Assembly (NCBI GenBank): GCA_024402115.1
Contig: JAKSJQ010000032.1
Coordinates: 1-22,829, forward strand
Source: Bacteroidales bacterium
GTDB taxonomy: Bacteria; Bacteroidota; Bacteroidia; Bacteroidales; UBA932
Direction of reading: 5' to 3'
DNA: 22,829 bases
Made by a program: the position numbers and the translations under genes. This document shows positions 8,464 through 16,224 of this stretch, piece after piece; position 1 is the stretch's first letter, and every line of letters starts with the position of its first letter. The notes below the pieces were generated by a model. It had not been told where the DNA came from and did no database searches. It saw nothing but the letters and a program-made list of their open reading frames with translations.

Positions 8464-10913
8464 TGGCAAGGAAGGTAAAGACACCAAAGGTCAAGGCTCC
8501 TCGTAAGGAAATGTCTGAGGAGAAGAAGGCATTGTATCTCAAGATAGGTGGACTTGCCCTTGCTGTAGTGGCGATAATCTCGCTGCTCTCTTGCGTCTGC
8601 TATCTTTTCACATGGAAGACGGACCAGAGCCTGCTCTCTGATCCGCAGATGATGGCTCCTACCACAGACGTGGCCAACCCGCTCGGAAAGTTAGGATTCC
8701 ATATCGGACATCTTCTGGTCGAGCGATTCCTCGGTCTGGGCGTATTTGCCTTGATCGGGTATGTTTGCTTCGCGGCATGGCACATGTTCTTCAGGACCAG
8801 ACCGCAGCACCTCGCAAAGAACACCATACTCGTTTTCGCCGGTGCGGTGCTTGCGTCGGTGATCTGTTCTTTCTTCGGAAAGCTCTTTACTGCAGATACT
8901 GTATTCGGTGGCGGATTCGGAGGCTATGTCGGCTCGGGAATCGTGACATCGATGAATAATTACATCGGCAAGATAGGCTCGGCCCTCGTGCTCGGCCTCT
9001 GTGCCGTCGTATGGCTGACCTTCACCAACCGTCGTTTCGCAAAGTGGCTCTCAAGTGCCTTCGAGACCAAGGTTGACAGCACTCCGGAGCCGGAGGATGA
9101 GGGTATGGACGTGGAACCTGTTGCGCTTGTCGATCCTGTGGAGACCCCTGAACCAGAGGTGGAGCCTGTTACAGTCGAAGAAGTTTTTGCAGAGGCTGAA
9201 GAGGATGTTGTCGATATGACTGATGAGCCGGAAGTGAATGGCCCGGAGGAGAGCGCAGACGCGGAGCAGACAGCAGAGGCGGATCCTACAGACACTCTCA
9301 CGATAGTGGAAGGCGACGACTTCACCGAGAACGTGGATGAGCTCGAGAGGATAGACGTAAGGGCAGAGCTTGAGAACTTCAAGTTCCCTTCAGTGGATCT
9401 TCTCGCTGACTATTCCGACCAGATTCGTACCGTTTCGCGCTTCGAGATCGAGACCAACAACAATAGGATTCGAACCACTCTCGAGAGCTACAAGATTCTC
9501 GTCGAGTCGGTCACCGCAATCGTCGGCCCTACAGTGACCCTCTACAAGGTAAAGCTTGCACCGGGAATGAAGAGTGCGGCGGTGAAGAACGTCGAGAAGG
9601 ATATCGCCATGGCCCTCGGAAACGAGTCCGTGCGCGTTACGACCCTCGCCGATGCGGTCGGTATCGAGGTGGCGAACGAGACCAAGTCGATGGTGCCGCT
9701 CAAGGCCATGTTCAACGATGATTCGTTCCGCGAGTCAAAGGCCGAGCTCCCTATCGCCCTCGGTTACACCATCACCCAGAAAGTGAAGACCTTCGACCTT
9801 GCTGACGCACCTCACCTTCTCGTGGCAGGTGCTACCAAGCAGGGTAAGTCTGTCGGTCTCAACGTCATCGTGACCTCACTTCTGTATTCGAAGCATCCAT
9901 CTGAGCTCAAGTTCGTCTTCGTCGATCCGAAGATGGTCGAGTTCACCCCATACAAGAGGCTCATCCACCACTATCTTGCTGCCATGCCTCAGGCTATCAG
10001 CGAGGAGGACGAGAAGGAGAACGTAATCGTCAAGGACCATGTGAAGGCCGACGAGATACTCCGCTCACTCTGCATCGAGATGGATGACCGCTATCTCCTC
10101 CTCAGCAAGGCTGGAGTCAACAAGCTCAAGGACTACAACGAGAAGTACAGCAACCGCTATCTCCGTCCTGACCAGGGCCATAGGTACCTTCCTTACCTCG
10201 TTGTCGTGATCGATGAGTACGCCGACCTTATCATGGCGGCAGCATCCGGAGCGAAGTCTACCAGCAAGAGCGTTACCAGCTCCATCATACGCCTTGCACA
10301 GAAGGGACGTGCGGCAGGTATCCACGTCATCATCGCGACCCAGCGCCCTACCGTGGATGTCATCACCGGTCTTATCAAGGCGAACTTCCCGACCCGTATC
10401 GCCTTCCGCGTGATCTCGAGGACGGATTCGGGTACCATTCTTGACGCTCCAGGCGCGGAGAAGCTCATCGGTAGGGGAGATATGCTCTACTATGAGGGTA
10501 TCAAGATGGAGCGTGTGCAGTGCGCATACATCGACACCAAGGAGATTGACGCAATCACCAAGTTCATCGGAGACCAGACTGGATTCCGCCAGCACTGCAA
10601 CACTCCTTATTACCTGCCGGAGCTCCCTGCAGACTCAGGCGAGGGCGGAGAAGGTGGTGCTTCCATGATAGACATGCACAAGATAGATTCGAACTTCGAG
10701 GATGCCGCCAGACTCGTCGTAACCACCCAAAAGGGTTCGACTTCCGACATCCAGAGGCGTCTTGGCATGGGATATGCGAGAGCAGGTAAGGTAATGGACC
10801 AGCTCGAGGCTGCAGGCATCGTGGGACCGCAGGATGGCTCTAAGCCACGCCAGGTCCTCATCCAGAGCCTTGACGAGCTCCAGCCTATACTTGACGCATT
10901 CTGTAACAAATGA
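8463..10913 (+). CDS. ftsK: DNA translocase FtsK
   Basis: Septum-anchored hexameric dsDNA pump that clears chromosome termini and supports XerCD/dif dimer resolution. The 816-residue product has a basic N-terminal tail, four membrane helices (about 28-49, 84-110, 119-138, 167-187), an acidic Pro/Glu/Asp/Val-rich linker (about 205-300), the alpha/beta motor with Walker A GATKQGKS (456-463) and Walker B LVVVIDEYADLIM, followed by QKGRAAGIHVIIATQRPTVD, and a C-terminal gamma winged helix (STSDIQRRLGMGYARAGKVM), the part that reads polar motifs in other species. All parts expected for the family are present. Start: the ATG overlapping the DUF4290 stop. The stop overlaps the start of the next gene (ATGA). 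The linker is short compared with E. coli FtsK. Confidence 0.97.
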   Translation: MARKVKTPKVKAPRKEMSEEKKALYLKIGGLALAVVAIISLLSCVCYLFTWKTDQSLLSDPQMMAPTTDVANPLGKLGFHIGHLLVERFLGLGVFALIGYVCFAAWHMFFRTRPQHLAKNTILVFAGAVLASVICSFFGKLFTADTVFGGGFGGYVGSGIVTSMNNYIGKIGSALVLGLCAVVWLTFTNRRFAKWLSSAFETKVDSTPEPEDEGMDVEPVALVDPVETPEPEVEPVTVEEVFAEAEEDVVDMTDEPEVNGPEESADAEQTAEADPTDTLTIVEGDDFTENVDELERIDVRAELENFKFPSVDLLADYSDQIRTVSRFEIETNNNRIRTTLESYKILVESVTAIVGPTVTLYKVKLAPGMKSAAVKNVEKDIAMALGNESVRVTTLADAVGIEVANETKSMVPLKAMFNDDSFRESKAELPIALGYTITQKVKTFDLADAPHLLVAGATKQGKSVGLNVIVTSLLYSKHPSELKFVFVDPKMVEFTPYKRLIHHYLAAMPQAISEEDEKENVIVKDHVKADEILRSLCIEMDDRYLLLSKAGVNKLKDYNEKYSNRYLRPDQGHRYLPYLVVVIDEYADLIMAAASGAKSTSKSVTSSIIRLAQKGRAAGIHVIIATQRPTVDVITGLIKANFPTRIAFRVISRTDSGTILDAPGAEKLIGRGDMLYYEGIKMERVQCAYIDTKEIDAITKFIGDQTGFRQHCNTPYYLPELPADSGEGGEGGASMIDMHKIDSNFEDAARLVVTTQKGSTSDIQRRLGMGYARAGKVMDQLEAAGIVGPQDGSKPRQVLIQSLDELQPILDAFCNK

Positions 10914-11545
10914 TGAAGAAGTTATCTCTCAGACCGATTTTGGTCGGCATTGCTCTCCTTCCGGGACTCCTCGCAGGTGCCCAGCAGAAGAACGCGCTTA
11001 CCACTTTCACCGAGAAGGTGGCCGTGAACAAGGCTGCCTTCAGCTATAAGTTCTCGGCAGGACAGCACATGAACGGCAGCGGCTCCGCTTCCGTCCAGGG
11101 CGACTGCTTCTCGCTGAAGATGGGCTCTTTCGAGATGACCTGCAACGGCAGCACTATGTGGACCGTGGACAGGGACTCCAAGGAGGTGATAGTCGAGCCT
11201 GTGGATTCTCCTGAGGCAGCAGGTACCTTCAACCCAGCTCTGCTCATCAGCAGCATAGGACAGGCATTCAATGTCAAGTCCGAGGCAAAGACTGAGGTAG
11301 GGGGCAAGGCAGCGATACGCTACACGCTCATACCAAAGGTCTCAAGCATAGACATCAAGGAACTCGTGGTGACCATCGCTTCTGATGCTTCAGCCATTTA
11401 TTCGCTCAAGGCTACGGTAAAGGACGGGACTGTCACAAACGTCACGATACCGGACTTCAGCTTCGGCCCGAAGGCCACGGTCGCTGATTTCACGATCAAG
11501 GATTCCGCTTTCGGAAGAGATTACATCGTAACAGATCTTCGATAG
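10910..11545 (+). CDS. LolA-like outer-membrane lipoprotein carrier
   Basis: Periplasmic protein of the LolA/LolB-like fold, predicted to ferry lipoproteins from the inner to the outer membrane. The 211-residue precursor has a Sec signal peptide (MMKKLSLRP, hydrophobic core VGIALLPGLL, likely cleavage after AGA). After it comes a beta-rich domain with the typical sequence SFEMTCNGSTMWTVDRDSKE and a repeated strand pattern. Sequence similarity to proteobacterial LolA is weak; the call rests on the fold-like pattern and on synteny, since lolA also follows ftsK in Enterobacteria. The ATG overlaps the ftsK stop (ATGA); an alternative ATG lies 3 bases on (10913) and would make little difference. 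A strong terminator follows. Confidence 0.85.
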   Translation: MMKKLSLRPILVGIALLPGLLAGAQQKNALTTFTEKVAVNKAAFSYKFSAGQHMNGSGSASVQGDCFSLKMGSFEMTCNGSTMWTVDRDSKEVIVEPVDSPEAAGTFNPALLISSIGQAFNVKSEAKTEVGGKAAIRYTLIPKVSSIDIKELVVTIASDASAIYSLKATVKDGTVTNVTIPDFSFGPKATVADFTIKDSAFGRDYIVTDLR

Positions 11546-11552
11546 GTAATAT

Positions 11553-11587
11553 AAAAAGCCGCGACTCAAAAGGGTCGCGGCTTTTTT
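11553..11587. terminator. Bidirectional intrinsic terminator
   Basis: Arms AAAAAGCCGCGAC and GTCGCGGCTTTTTT with an 8-base spacer that can add two more pairs around an AAAA tip. The T-run on the plus side ends the DUF4290-ftsK-lolA-like operon, and the A-run gives a U-tract for the convergent lipoprotein gene on the minus strand. Confidence 0.92.
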
Positions 11588-11604
11588 ATAAGTCTGAAGT
11601 TTTC

Positions 11605-12600
11605 TTATTCTGCGTCCTTCACGCAGCGTACGGAAGCTCCGAAGCTGGTCTTGTGAGCTGCCATGCTGTACATGTCTGGAACGGTCTCGACGATGTACCT
11701 TACGAATGCCTGCTCCTCGTTCCTCTCGTCTGCTGTCCAGAAGACGGCCTGCTCGTTGAAGCTCTCGAAAGAATGTGTCTCGGTATTCGCGAGGCCTACA
11801 GGGATGACCCTGAGGTCGAGTTCGTTGGTCACGTCAACCTCCGGCCAGAAATCCCAGAGCTTGTACTCGTTGAAGTTTGCGTAGATCATGAATCCGCCGC
11901 AGACGCCCTTCCATGTCTCGTGCTCTGCGAGTGTGTCCTCGGTGAGGAGCTGTGCTGCGCTCATCCATTCAGCATCGGTAGGAAGTCTCCAGCCTTCAGG
12001 ACATGCGGTGAGGGCCTCCTCGTAGTTGTAGAATTTTCCTACGATATCATCCATTACTGGAGCGTCAAAGTATGAGATGCCTGACTTGCTTGTTCCCAGG
12101 TTCCTTGTCATCCAGTAGAGGTCGCCTACCTTGACGTATGAGTATTGCTTTCCGTCCTCGTCGGTCACGAAATCCGTGTCGGACTCGTTGAAGATCTCGG
12201 GGATGCTGCCTTCAGGACCGGGCTTCACCATGGTGAGGGTGGTCGATGCCGATGCGCTGTAATAGCCCTCTGCTGACACTGCGCAGGTGACGGTGTATGT
12301 CTTGAGACCGTCCTTTGGGAAGGTGTATTTCCATTCGCCTTTGGCGAGTCTTGAGGTGTCTGCCTTCTGGCGGTCGGTCACGGTCCACTTGTACGTGAGA
12401 TCGAGACCTTCGGTACCGGTGAGTCCGTCGGCTGTGAAAGTGAAGGCCTCGCCCTGCCCGATGATGGACCTGCCTCCGTGTATCTGGAGCCTGCCGTTGA
12501 AGTAAAGCATTTCTTCACCGCCCTTTTTCTTGCATGACGATAATGCGGCTACGGCTGCTGCTATGCAGATGAAAGTAGAAATTGCCTTTCCGAGTTTCAT
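11605..12600 (-). CDS. FISUMP-domain lipoprotein with Ig/PKD-like N-terminal domain
   Basis: Exported lipoprotein of unknown function, 331 residues. I choose the ATG at 12600 because it gives a proper type II signal peptide (MKLGKAIST, core ICIAAAVAAL, lipobox LSSC with Cys23); an in-frame extension up to 12696 would put 32 non-signal residues in front. Residues about 35-130 look like a PKD/Ig-type beta domain (FTADGLTGTEGLDLTYKW ... YTVTCAVSAEGYYSASAST). The C-terminal half is a Fibrobacter succinogenes major paralogous (FISUMP) domain: GKQYSYVKVGDLYWMTRNLG, ACPEGWRLPTDAEW, a late FWTADE and the closing ASVRCVKD. FISUMP domains are common on Bacteroidota surface proteins, sometimes linked to adhesion; no ligand can be inferred here. 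The residues after Cys are Lys-rich (KKKGGEE), not an acidic surface-export tag. Confidence 0.88.
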   Translation of the reverse strand: MKLGKAISTFICIAAAVAALSSCKKKGGEEMLYFNGRLQIHGGRSIIGQGEAFTFTADGLTGTEGLDLTYKWTVTDRQKADTSRLAKGEWKYTFPKDGLKTYTVTCAVSAEGYYSASASTTLTMVKPGPEGSIPEIFNESDTDFVTDEDGKQYSYVKVGDLYWMTRNLGTSKSGISYFDAPVMDDIVGKFYNYEEALTACPEGWRLPTDAEWMSAAQLLTEDTLAEHETWKGVCGGFMIYANFNEYKLWDFWPEVDVTNELDLRVIPVGLANTETHSFESFNEQAVFWTADERNEEQAFVRYIVETVPDMYSMAAHKTSFGASVRCVKDAE

Positions 12601-12633
12601 TCTATCGTTGTCCTGTTTTATAGTATAACCTTG

Positions 12634-12641
12634 CAAATATG
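12634..12641 (-). promoter_or_regulatory. Probable -7 box of the FISUMP lipoprotein
   Basis: On the minus strand the bases read CATATTTG, one mismatch from TAnnTTTG, 33 bases upstream of the chosen ATG. Its position downstream of 12696 also argues against the longer alternative start. Confidence 0.35.
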
Positions 12642-12673
12642 AGCATTTTTCCTCTAAAATCAGCGAAAAAGAG

Positions 12674-12681
12674 TATTTTTG
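12674..12681 (+). promoter_or_regulatory. -7 promoter box of apbE
   Basis: TATTTTTG matches TAnnTTTG exactly and ends only 6 bases before the apbE ATG, so the transcript would be leaderless or nearly so. It is divergent from the FISUMP promoter within the same 87-base gap. Confidence 0.5.
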
Positions 12682-12687
12682 CGCTGA

Positions 12688-13812
12688 ATGAAGCATCTCA
12701 ATACAATAACTATGCTATTGGCCGCGACCCTGGCCTTGTTTCTCACAGTTTCGTGCGGGAAGTCAAGCTATGTTTCGATAACCGGCTATGCTCAGGGGGG
12801 CACCTATCAGATTACCCTCAATTACGATGGCGCTTCCGTCTCTCCCGAGAGCATGAAGCATTCCATCGATTCCATCCTCAATGTCGTGGATTTCTCTCTT
12901 TCGGGCTATAACAAGGAGTCGCTTCTTTCGAAGTTCAATGCGGGCGAGACCATCGTCCCGAACGAGATGCTGATGGATCTCTATGCGAGGTCATACGACT
13001 TCTGGAAGACGAGCGAAGGCGTGCTGGACGTGGCTGCAGGCCCGCTTTTCGATATCTGGGGCTTCGGTTTCACTGAGGGAGAGATGCCTTCGGACGAGCA
13101 GGTGGCCATAGTGCTTGCCAACTGTGGCATGGCCCGACTCATCCCGGATATGCATGATGCTCTTTCTCCGGACGGGAAGCTTTCCCCTGCAGATCTTGTG
13201 TCGAACTCCAGGACCTTGCCGGGTGGCGGCCAGATCCATCTTCCTGCTTCTCTGGAGGACCTCGGAACTTTGCCGAAACTGAACTTCAATGCGGTCGCTC
13301 AGGGCTACAGCGTCGATCTTGTGGCCTCGTACCTCTATTCGGTGGGCGTGAAGGATATGCTCATCAACATCGGCGGCGAGATATTCTGCGACGGAGTCAA
13401 TCCTTCCGGAAATGCATGGACGCTGGGAATCGACAAGCCGGAGGACGGAAACAACGTCACCGGCGCGATGGTGCAGGGCGTGTTCCACTCTCCTGGTGGC
13501 CCGTGCGGCATTGTAACCTCGGGCAACTATCGTAAGTTCTACGTCAAGGACGGTAAGAAATACTCGCATTCCATCGACCCTCGCAAGGGCTATCCTGTGT
13601 CCCATTCTCTTCTCTCGGCGACCGTGATAGACACCACCGAGGACGGATTCCTTTCCACCAGGGCCGATGCTCTCGCAACTATCTGCATGGTCCTCGGACT
13701 CGAGGACGCCGGTGCGATGGTGGAGGCCATGCCAGGGATCGAGGCTTGTCTTATCTATGATGAGGCCGGCGAGATGAAGGCCTGGACCTCATCGTCCTTT
13801 GTTCTTGAATAA
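12688..13812 (+). CDS. apbE: FAD:protein FMN transferase (ApbE), lipoprotein
   Basis: Exported flavin transferase that attaches FMN covalently to Thr/Ser residues of membrane redox proteins such as Nqr or Rnf subunits, using FAD and Mg2+. 374 residues with a lipoprotein signal (LLAATLALFLTVSC, Cys23). Family motifs: GYAQGGTYQITL near the N-terminus, LDVAAGPLFDIWGFG, LNFNAVAQGYSVD (about 198-210), MLINIGGEIF, SGNYRKFY, YSHSIDPRKGYPV and RADALATICMVLG with the metal-binding D327 and T331. The motif before GYSVD has Gln where many homologues have Lys, a change I regard as normal in Bacteroidota. Transcribed alone from a very close promoter; its target flavoprotein is not in the window. Converges with comEC with a 26-base gap. 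Confidence 0.94.
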   Translation: MKHLNTITMLLAATLALFLTVSCGKSSYVSITGYAQGGTYQITLNYDGASVSPESMKHSIDSILNVVDFSLSGYNKESLLSKFNAGETIVPNEMLMDLYARSYDFWKTSEGVLDVAAGPLFDIWGFGFTEGEMPSDEQVAIVLANCGMARLIPDMHDALSPDGKLSPADLVSNSRTLPGGGQIHLPASLEDLGTLPKLNFNAVAQGYSVDLVASYLYSVGVKDMLINIGGEIFCDGVNPSGNAWTLGIDKPEDGNNVTGAMVQGVFHSPGGPCGIVTSGNYRKFYVKDGKKYSHSIDPRKGYPVSHSLLSATVIDTTEDGFLSTRADALATICMVLGLEDAGAMVEAMPGIEACLIYDEAGEMKAWTSSSFVLE

Positions 13813-13823
13813 TTTCCTAATCC

Positions 13824-13842
13824 CTAAGTTCGTGGTACTTAG
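13824..13842. repeat. Weak inverted repeat between apbE and comEC
   Basis: CTAAGT and ACTTAG separated by 7 bases sit in the 26-base convergent gap and overlap the comEC stop codon. A 6-pair AT-rich stem without a T-tract is a poor terminator; it is the only structured element between these convergent genes. Confidence 0.3.
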
Positions 13843-14891
13843 AGCGTGCTGATGATGCTCAGCGCGCTGCTCATCCATTCTGCCAGCAGCTCGGCAAGGT
13901 CTAGCAGGAAATCCGGGCACAGACCTATCCGAGAGAGGCATATCGCAGCCAGCGACACAGGCATCAGCGCAGTGGCCAGCGGCATGGCGATCATGTTGGT
14001 CAGCAGGAACCACTGCGGGAAGCTGTGGAAATGGTACCATGCGACCGGAGCCGTGAAAACCTGGCAGGAGATGCTGAGCGTGGCTATGTCCCATATCTTT
14101 TTCAACGGGTCTCTTTTGCTCGGCGGATAGATGCCGGAAAGAAGGGGAAATAGGAGGTATATGCCGGCCATCGCGAGGTAGGAGAGCTGGAAGCCCGGGG
14201 TGAGCACGCTGCCGGGAGAGAAGAGCAGCTGCAGCATCAGGGCGGAGGAGAAGATGGTGAGTGGTTCACTGCTCCTTCCGCTGACGAGGGCGGCCTCCCG
14301 CAGGAAGATGAACAGGAATGCTCGGACTATGGACGGGGAGGCGCCGGTGACGATGGCATAGCACAGGCAGCTCGACACTATGAGGGAGGAGCGTATGCGT
14401 ACGGTGACCGGATGGCCTCCGGCAAGGGAAAGCAGCTTCGAGATGATGGCGTAGATGATTCCAAGGTGCATGCCTGAGAGGGCTAGGATGTGGGATGCGC
14501 CGCTGCTGCGGAAGGCGTCCCTGAGCTCAGGAGGGATATCGCTCCTGTCTCCGGATACGAGGGCTTTTACCAGCGGTGCTGCGCTGTCCCCGAATCCTGT
14601 GGAATCGATCGCTTCGTAGAGTGCCGCCCGTGCCCTTTCGACCAGCTCCATGCCCTGGATTACAGGCTCTCCGGCCCCTCCTATCTTCCACGCCAGACCC
14701 CTGCACAGTCCCGTCATGAAAAGGACCGCAAAGTACCATGGAAAACGGGCATCTGGACCTCTCTGAAGCAGATATATGGTACCTGCGCCGAGCACCAGGA
14801 CCAAGCCTGACAATAAGGCGTGGTCGTATGGGAGCAACACTCCTGTCGCGACTCCTGCCGCAAGCGCGGCAACCAACTCCGGACCCTTCAT
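13839..14891 (-). CDS. comEC: ComEC/Rec2-family channel, core domain only
   Basis: Polytopic inner-membrane protein of the competence family, which in full-length form moves single-stranded DNA into the cytoplasm. 350 residues: two or three N-terminal hydrophobic helices (residues about 5-70), then directly the Competence domain beginning ALYEAIDSTGFG and PLVKALVSGDRSDIP. The signature HILALSGMHLGIIYAI follows, then further membrane helices to the end (VRAFLFIFLREAAL, LTPGFQLSYLAMAGIYLLF, CQVFTAPVAWYHFHSFPQWF). The N-terminal OB-fold (DUF4131) and the C-terminal metallo-beta-lactamase domain of long ComEC proteins are both missing, and the flanking gaps (26 and 100 bases) leave no room for them. 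No frameshift remnant is seen, so this looks like a naturally short form. A promoter is not obvious. Confidence 0.88.
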   Translation of the reverse strand: MKGPELVAALAAGVATGVLLPYDHALLSGLVLVLGAGTIYLLQRGPDARFPWYFAVLFMTGLCRGLAWKIGGAGEPVIQGMELVERARAALYEAIDSTGFGDSAAPLVKALVSGDRSDIPPELRDAFRSSGASHILALSGMHLGIIYAIISKLLSLAGGHPVTVRIRSSLIVSSCLCYAIVTGASPSIVRAFLFIFLREAALVSGRSSEPLTIFSSALMLQLLFSPGSVLTPGFQLSYLAMAGIYLLFPLLSGIYPPSKRDPLKKIWDIATLSISCQVFTAPVAWYHFHSFPQWFLLTNMIAMPLATALMPVSLAAICLSRIGLCPDFLLDLAELLAEWMSSALSIISTL

Positions 14892-14932
14892 AATCTTCCC
14901 CTCATTTTCGGCGATATTATTAATAAAATTCG

Positions 14933-14940
14933 TAAATTTG
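14933..14940 (+). promoter_or_regulatory. -7 promoter box of ackA-pta
   Basis: TAAATTTG matches TAnnTTTG exactly, 51 bases before the ackA ATG in the AT-rich 100-base gap between the divergent comEC and ackA. A small inverted repeat, CCAT-6-ATGG (14941-14954), follows immediately, about where transcription would start. No clear -33 box. Confidence 0.55.
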
Positions 14941-14991
14941 CCATGATATAATGGAAATTATCCCCGAGAAAATTAATTAAGCTTAAAATAT

Positions 14992-16206
14992 ATGATTATC
15001 CTCGTATTGAATTGCGGAAGTTCTTCACTCAAGTACCAGCTTCTTGATATGAAGAGCAATGAAATCTACAATCTCGTGGCTAAGGGTCTCGTAGAGAGAA
15101 TCGGCAGCGAGATGGGTCATGTGAAACATACCACCATCGGCAAGGACTCTATCGACTATGAGACTCCTGTTGCAGATCATACCGTAGGCGTGAAGGAAGT
15201 CCTCAAGGCTCTCCTCGACAAGCAGCTCGGTTGCCTCAACACCCTCGAGGACATCGAGGCAGTAGGTCACCGCGTGCTCCACGGCGGTTCTGAGATCGTA
15301 TGCAGCAAGCTCGTTGACGATCAGCTCATCTCCATCGTTGAGAAGTGCTGCGACCTCGGCCCTCTCCACAACCCTGCAAACCTCCGCGGTATCCGCGCCG
15401 TCAAGGAAGTTCTTCCAGAGGTTCCTCAGGTAGCAGTCTTCGATACTGCATTCCACCAGACCATGCCTGCACACAACTATATGTATGCTCTCCCTTACGA
15501 GTACTATGAGAAGTACTCTATCCGCAAGTACGGTTTCCATGGCACCAGCCACAGGTACGTATCTGCAGAGGGTGCGAAGTTCGCAGGTCTCGACATTAAC
15601 AATTCCAAGATCATCACCTGCCACCTCGGTAACGGTAGCTCTATCGCCGCTGTGGAGAATGGTAAGGTAGTGGACACCACCATGGGTCTTACTCCGCTCG
15701 ACGGTCTCATCATGGGTACCCGCTGCGGTGCAATCGACCCAGCAGTCGTTACCTACATCGAGATGAAGGAAGGCAAGACCGCAGCTGAGATGGACGCTCT
15801 CATGAACAAGAAGTCAGGTCTCCTCGGCGTTTCAGGCATCTCTAACGACCTCCGCGACGTCAGCGCAGCAGCAAACGAGGGAAATCCTCGCGCTAAGCTC
15901 GCTCTCAAGAAGCTCACCCATGACATCATCAAGTACATCGGCAGCTATACCGCTGAGATGAACGGCGTGGATCTCATCATCTTCACCGGTGGTATCGGCG
16001 AGAACAACGCGCGTCTCCGCCGTCGGATTTCCGAGAACCTCGGCTACCTCGGCGTGAAGTTCAACTACGAGGCAAATGAGACCCGTGGTGACGAGATCAT
16101 GCTTACCCTCCCAGAGTCAAAGGTCAAGATGGCAGTCATCGCTACCAACGAGGAGCTCATGATCGCACGCGATACCATGAACATCGTACTCAACGAACAG
16201 GAATAA
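14992..16206 (+). CDS. ackA: Acetate kinase
   Basis: Cytoplasmic kinase interconverting acetyl phosphate + ADP and acetate + ATP; the ATP-yielding last step of acetate fermentation. 404 residues, normal length. Motifs: VLNCGSSSLKYQLLDM (3-18), VGHRVLHGG, FDTAFHQTMP, YGFHGTSHRYVS, ITCHLGNGSSIAAVENG, DTTMGLTPLDGLIMGTRCG and the ATP-site IIFTGGIGENNARLR. The start is ATG 14992. The pta gene follows after 18 bases in the same transcript. Codon choice is strongly biased (CTC, GCA/GCT, CGC/CGT), as expected for an abundant enzyme. Confidence 0.98.
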   Translation: MIILVLNCGSSSLKYQLLDMKSNEIYNLVAKGLVERIGSEMGHVKHTTIGKDSIDYETPVADHTVGVKEVLKALLDKQLGCLNTLEDIEAVGHRVLHGGSEIVCSKLVDDQLISIVEKCCDLGPLHNPANLRGIRAVKEVLPEVPQVAVFDTAFHQTMPAHNYMYALPYEYYEKYSIRKYGFHGTSHRYVSAEGAKFAGLDINNSKIITCHLGNGSSIAAVENGKVVDTTMGLTPLDGLIMGTRCGAIDPAVVTYIEMKEGKTAAEMDALMNKKSGLLGVSGISNDLRDVSAAANEGNPRAKLALKKLTHDIIKYIGSYTAEMNGVDLIIFTGGIGENNARLRRRISENLGYLGVKFNYEANETRGDEIMLTLPESKVKMAVIATNEELMIARDTMNIVLNEQE

Positions 16207-16224
16207 CATTTAAATCAGATAACC

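Noticed and set aside
12601..12696. Longer N-terminus for the FISUMP lipoprotein (start at 12696)
   Set aside because: It would bury the lipoprotein signal peptide 32 residues inside the protein, run through the likely promoter and overlap the apbE start region.
13813..13838. Search for a missing C-terminal piece of ComEC or a frameshift
   Set aside because: Only 26 bases lie between the apbE and comEC stops, and neither the DNA nor the frames hold metallo-beta-lactamase motifs.
14941..14954. CCAT-N6-ATGG inverted repeat after the ackA -7 box
   Set aside because: Only four pairs per arm; too weak to claim as an operator, noted in the promoter entry only.
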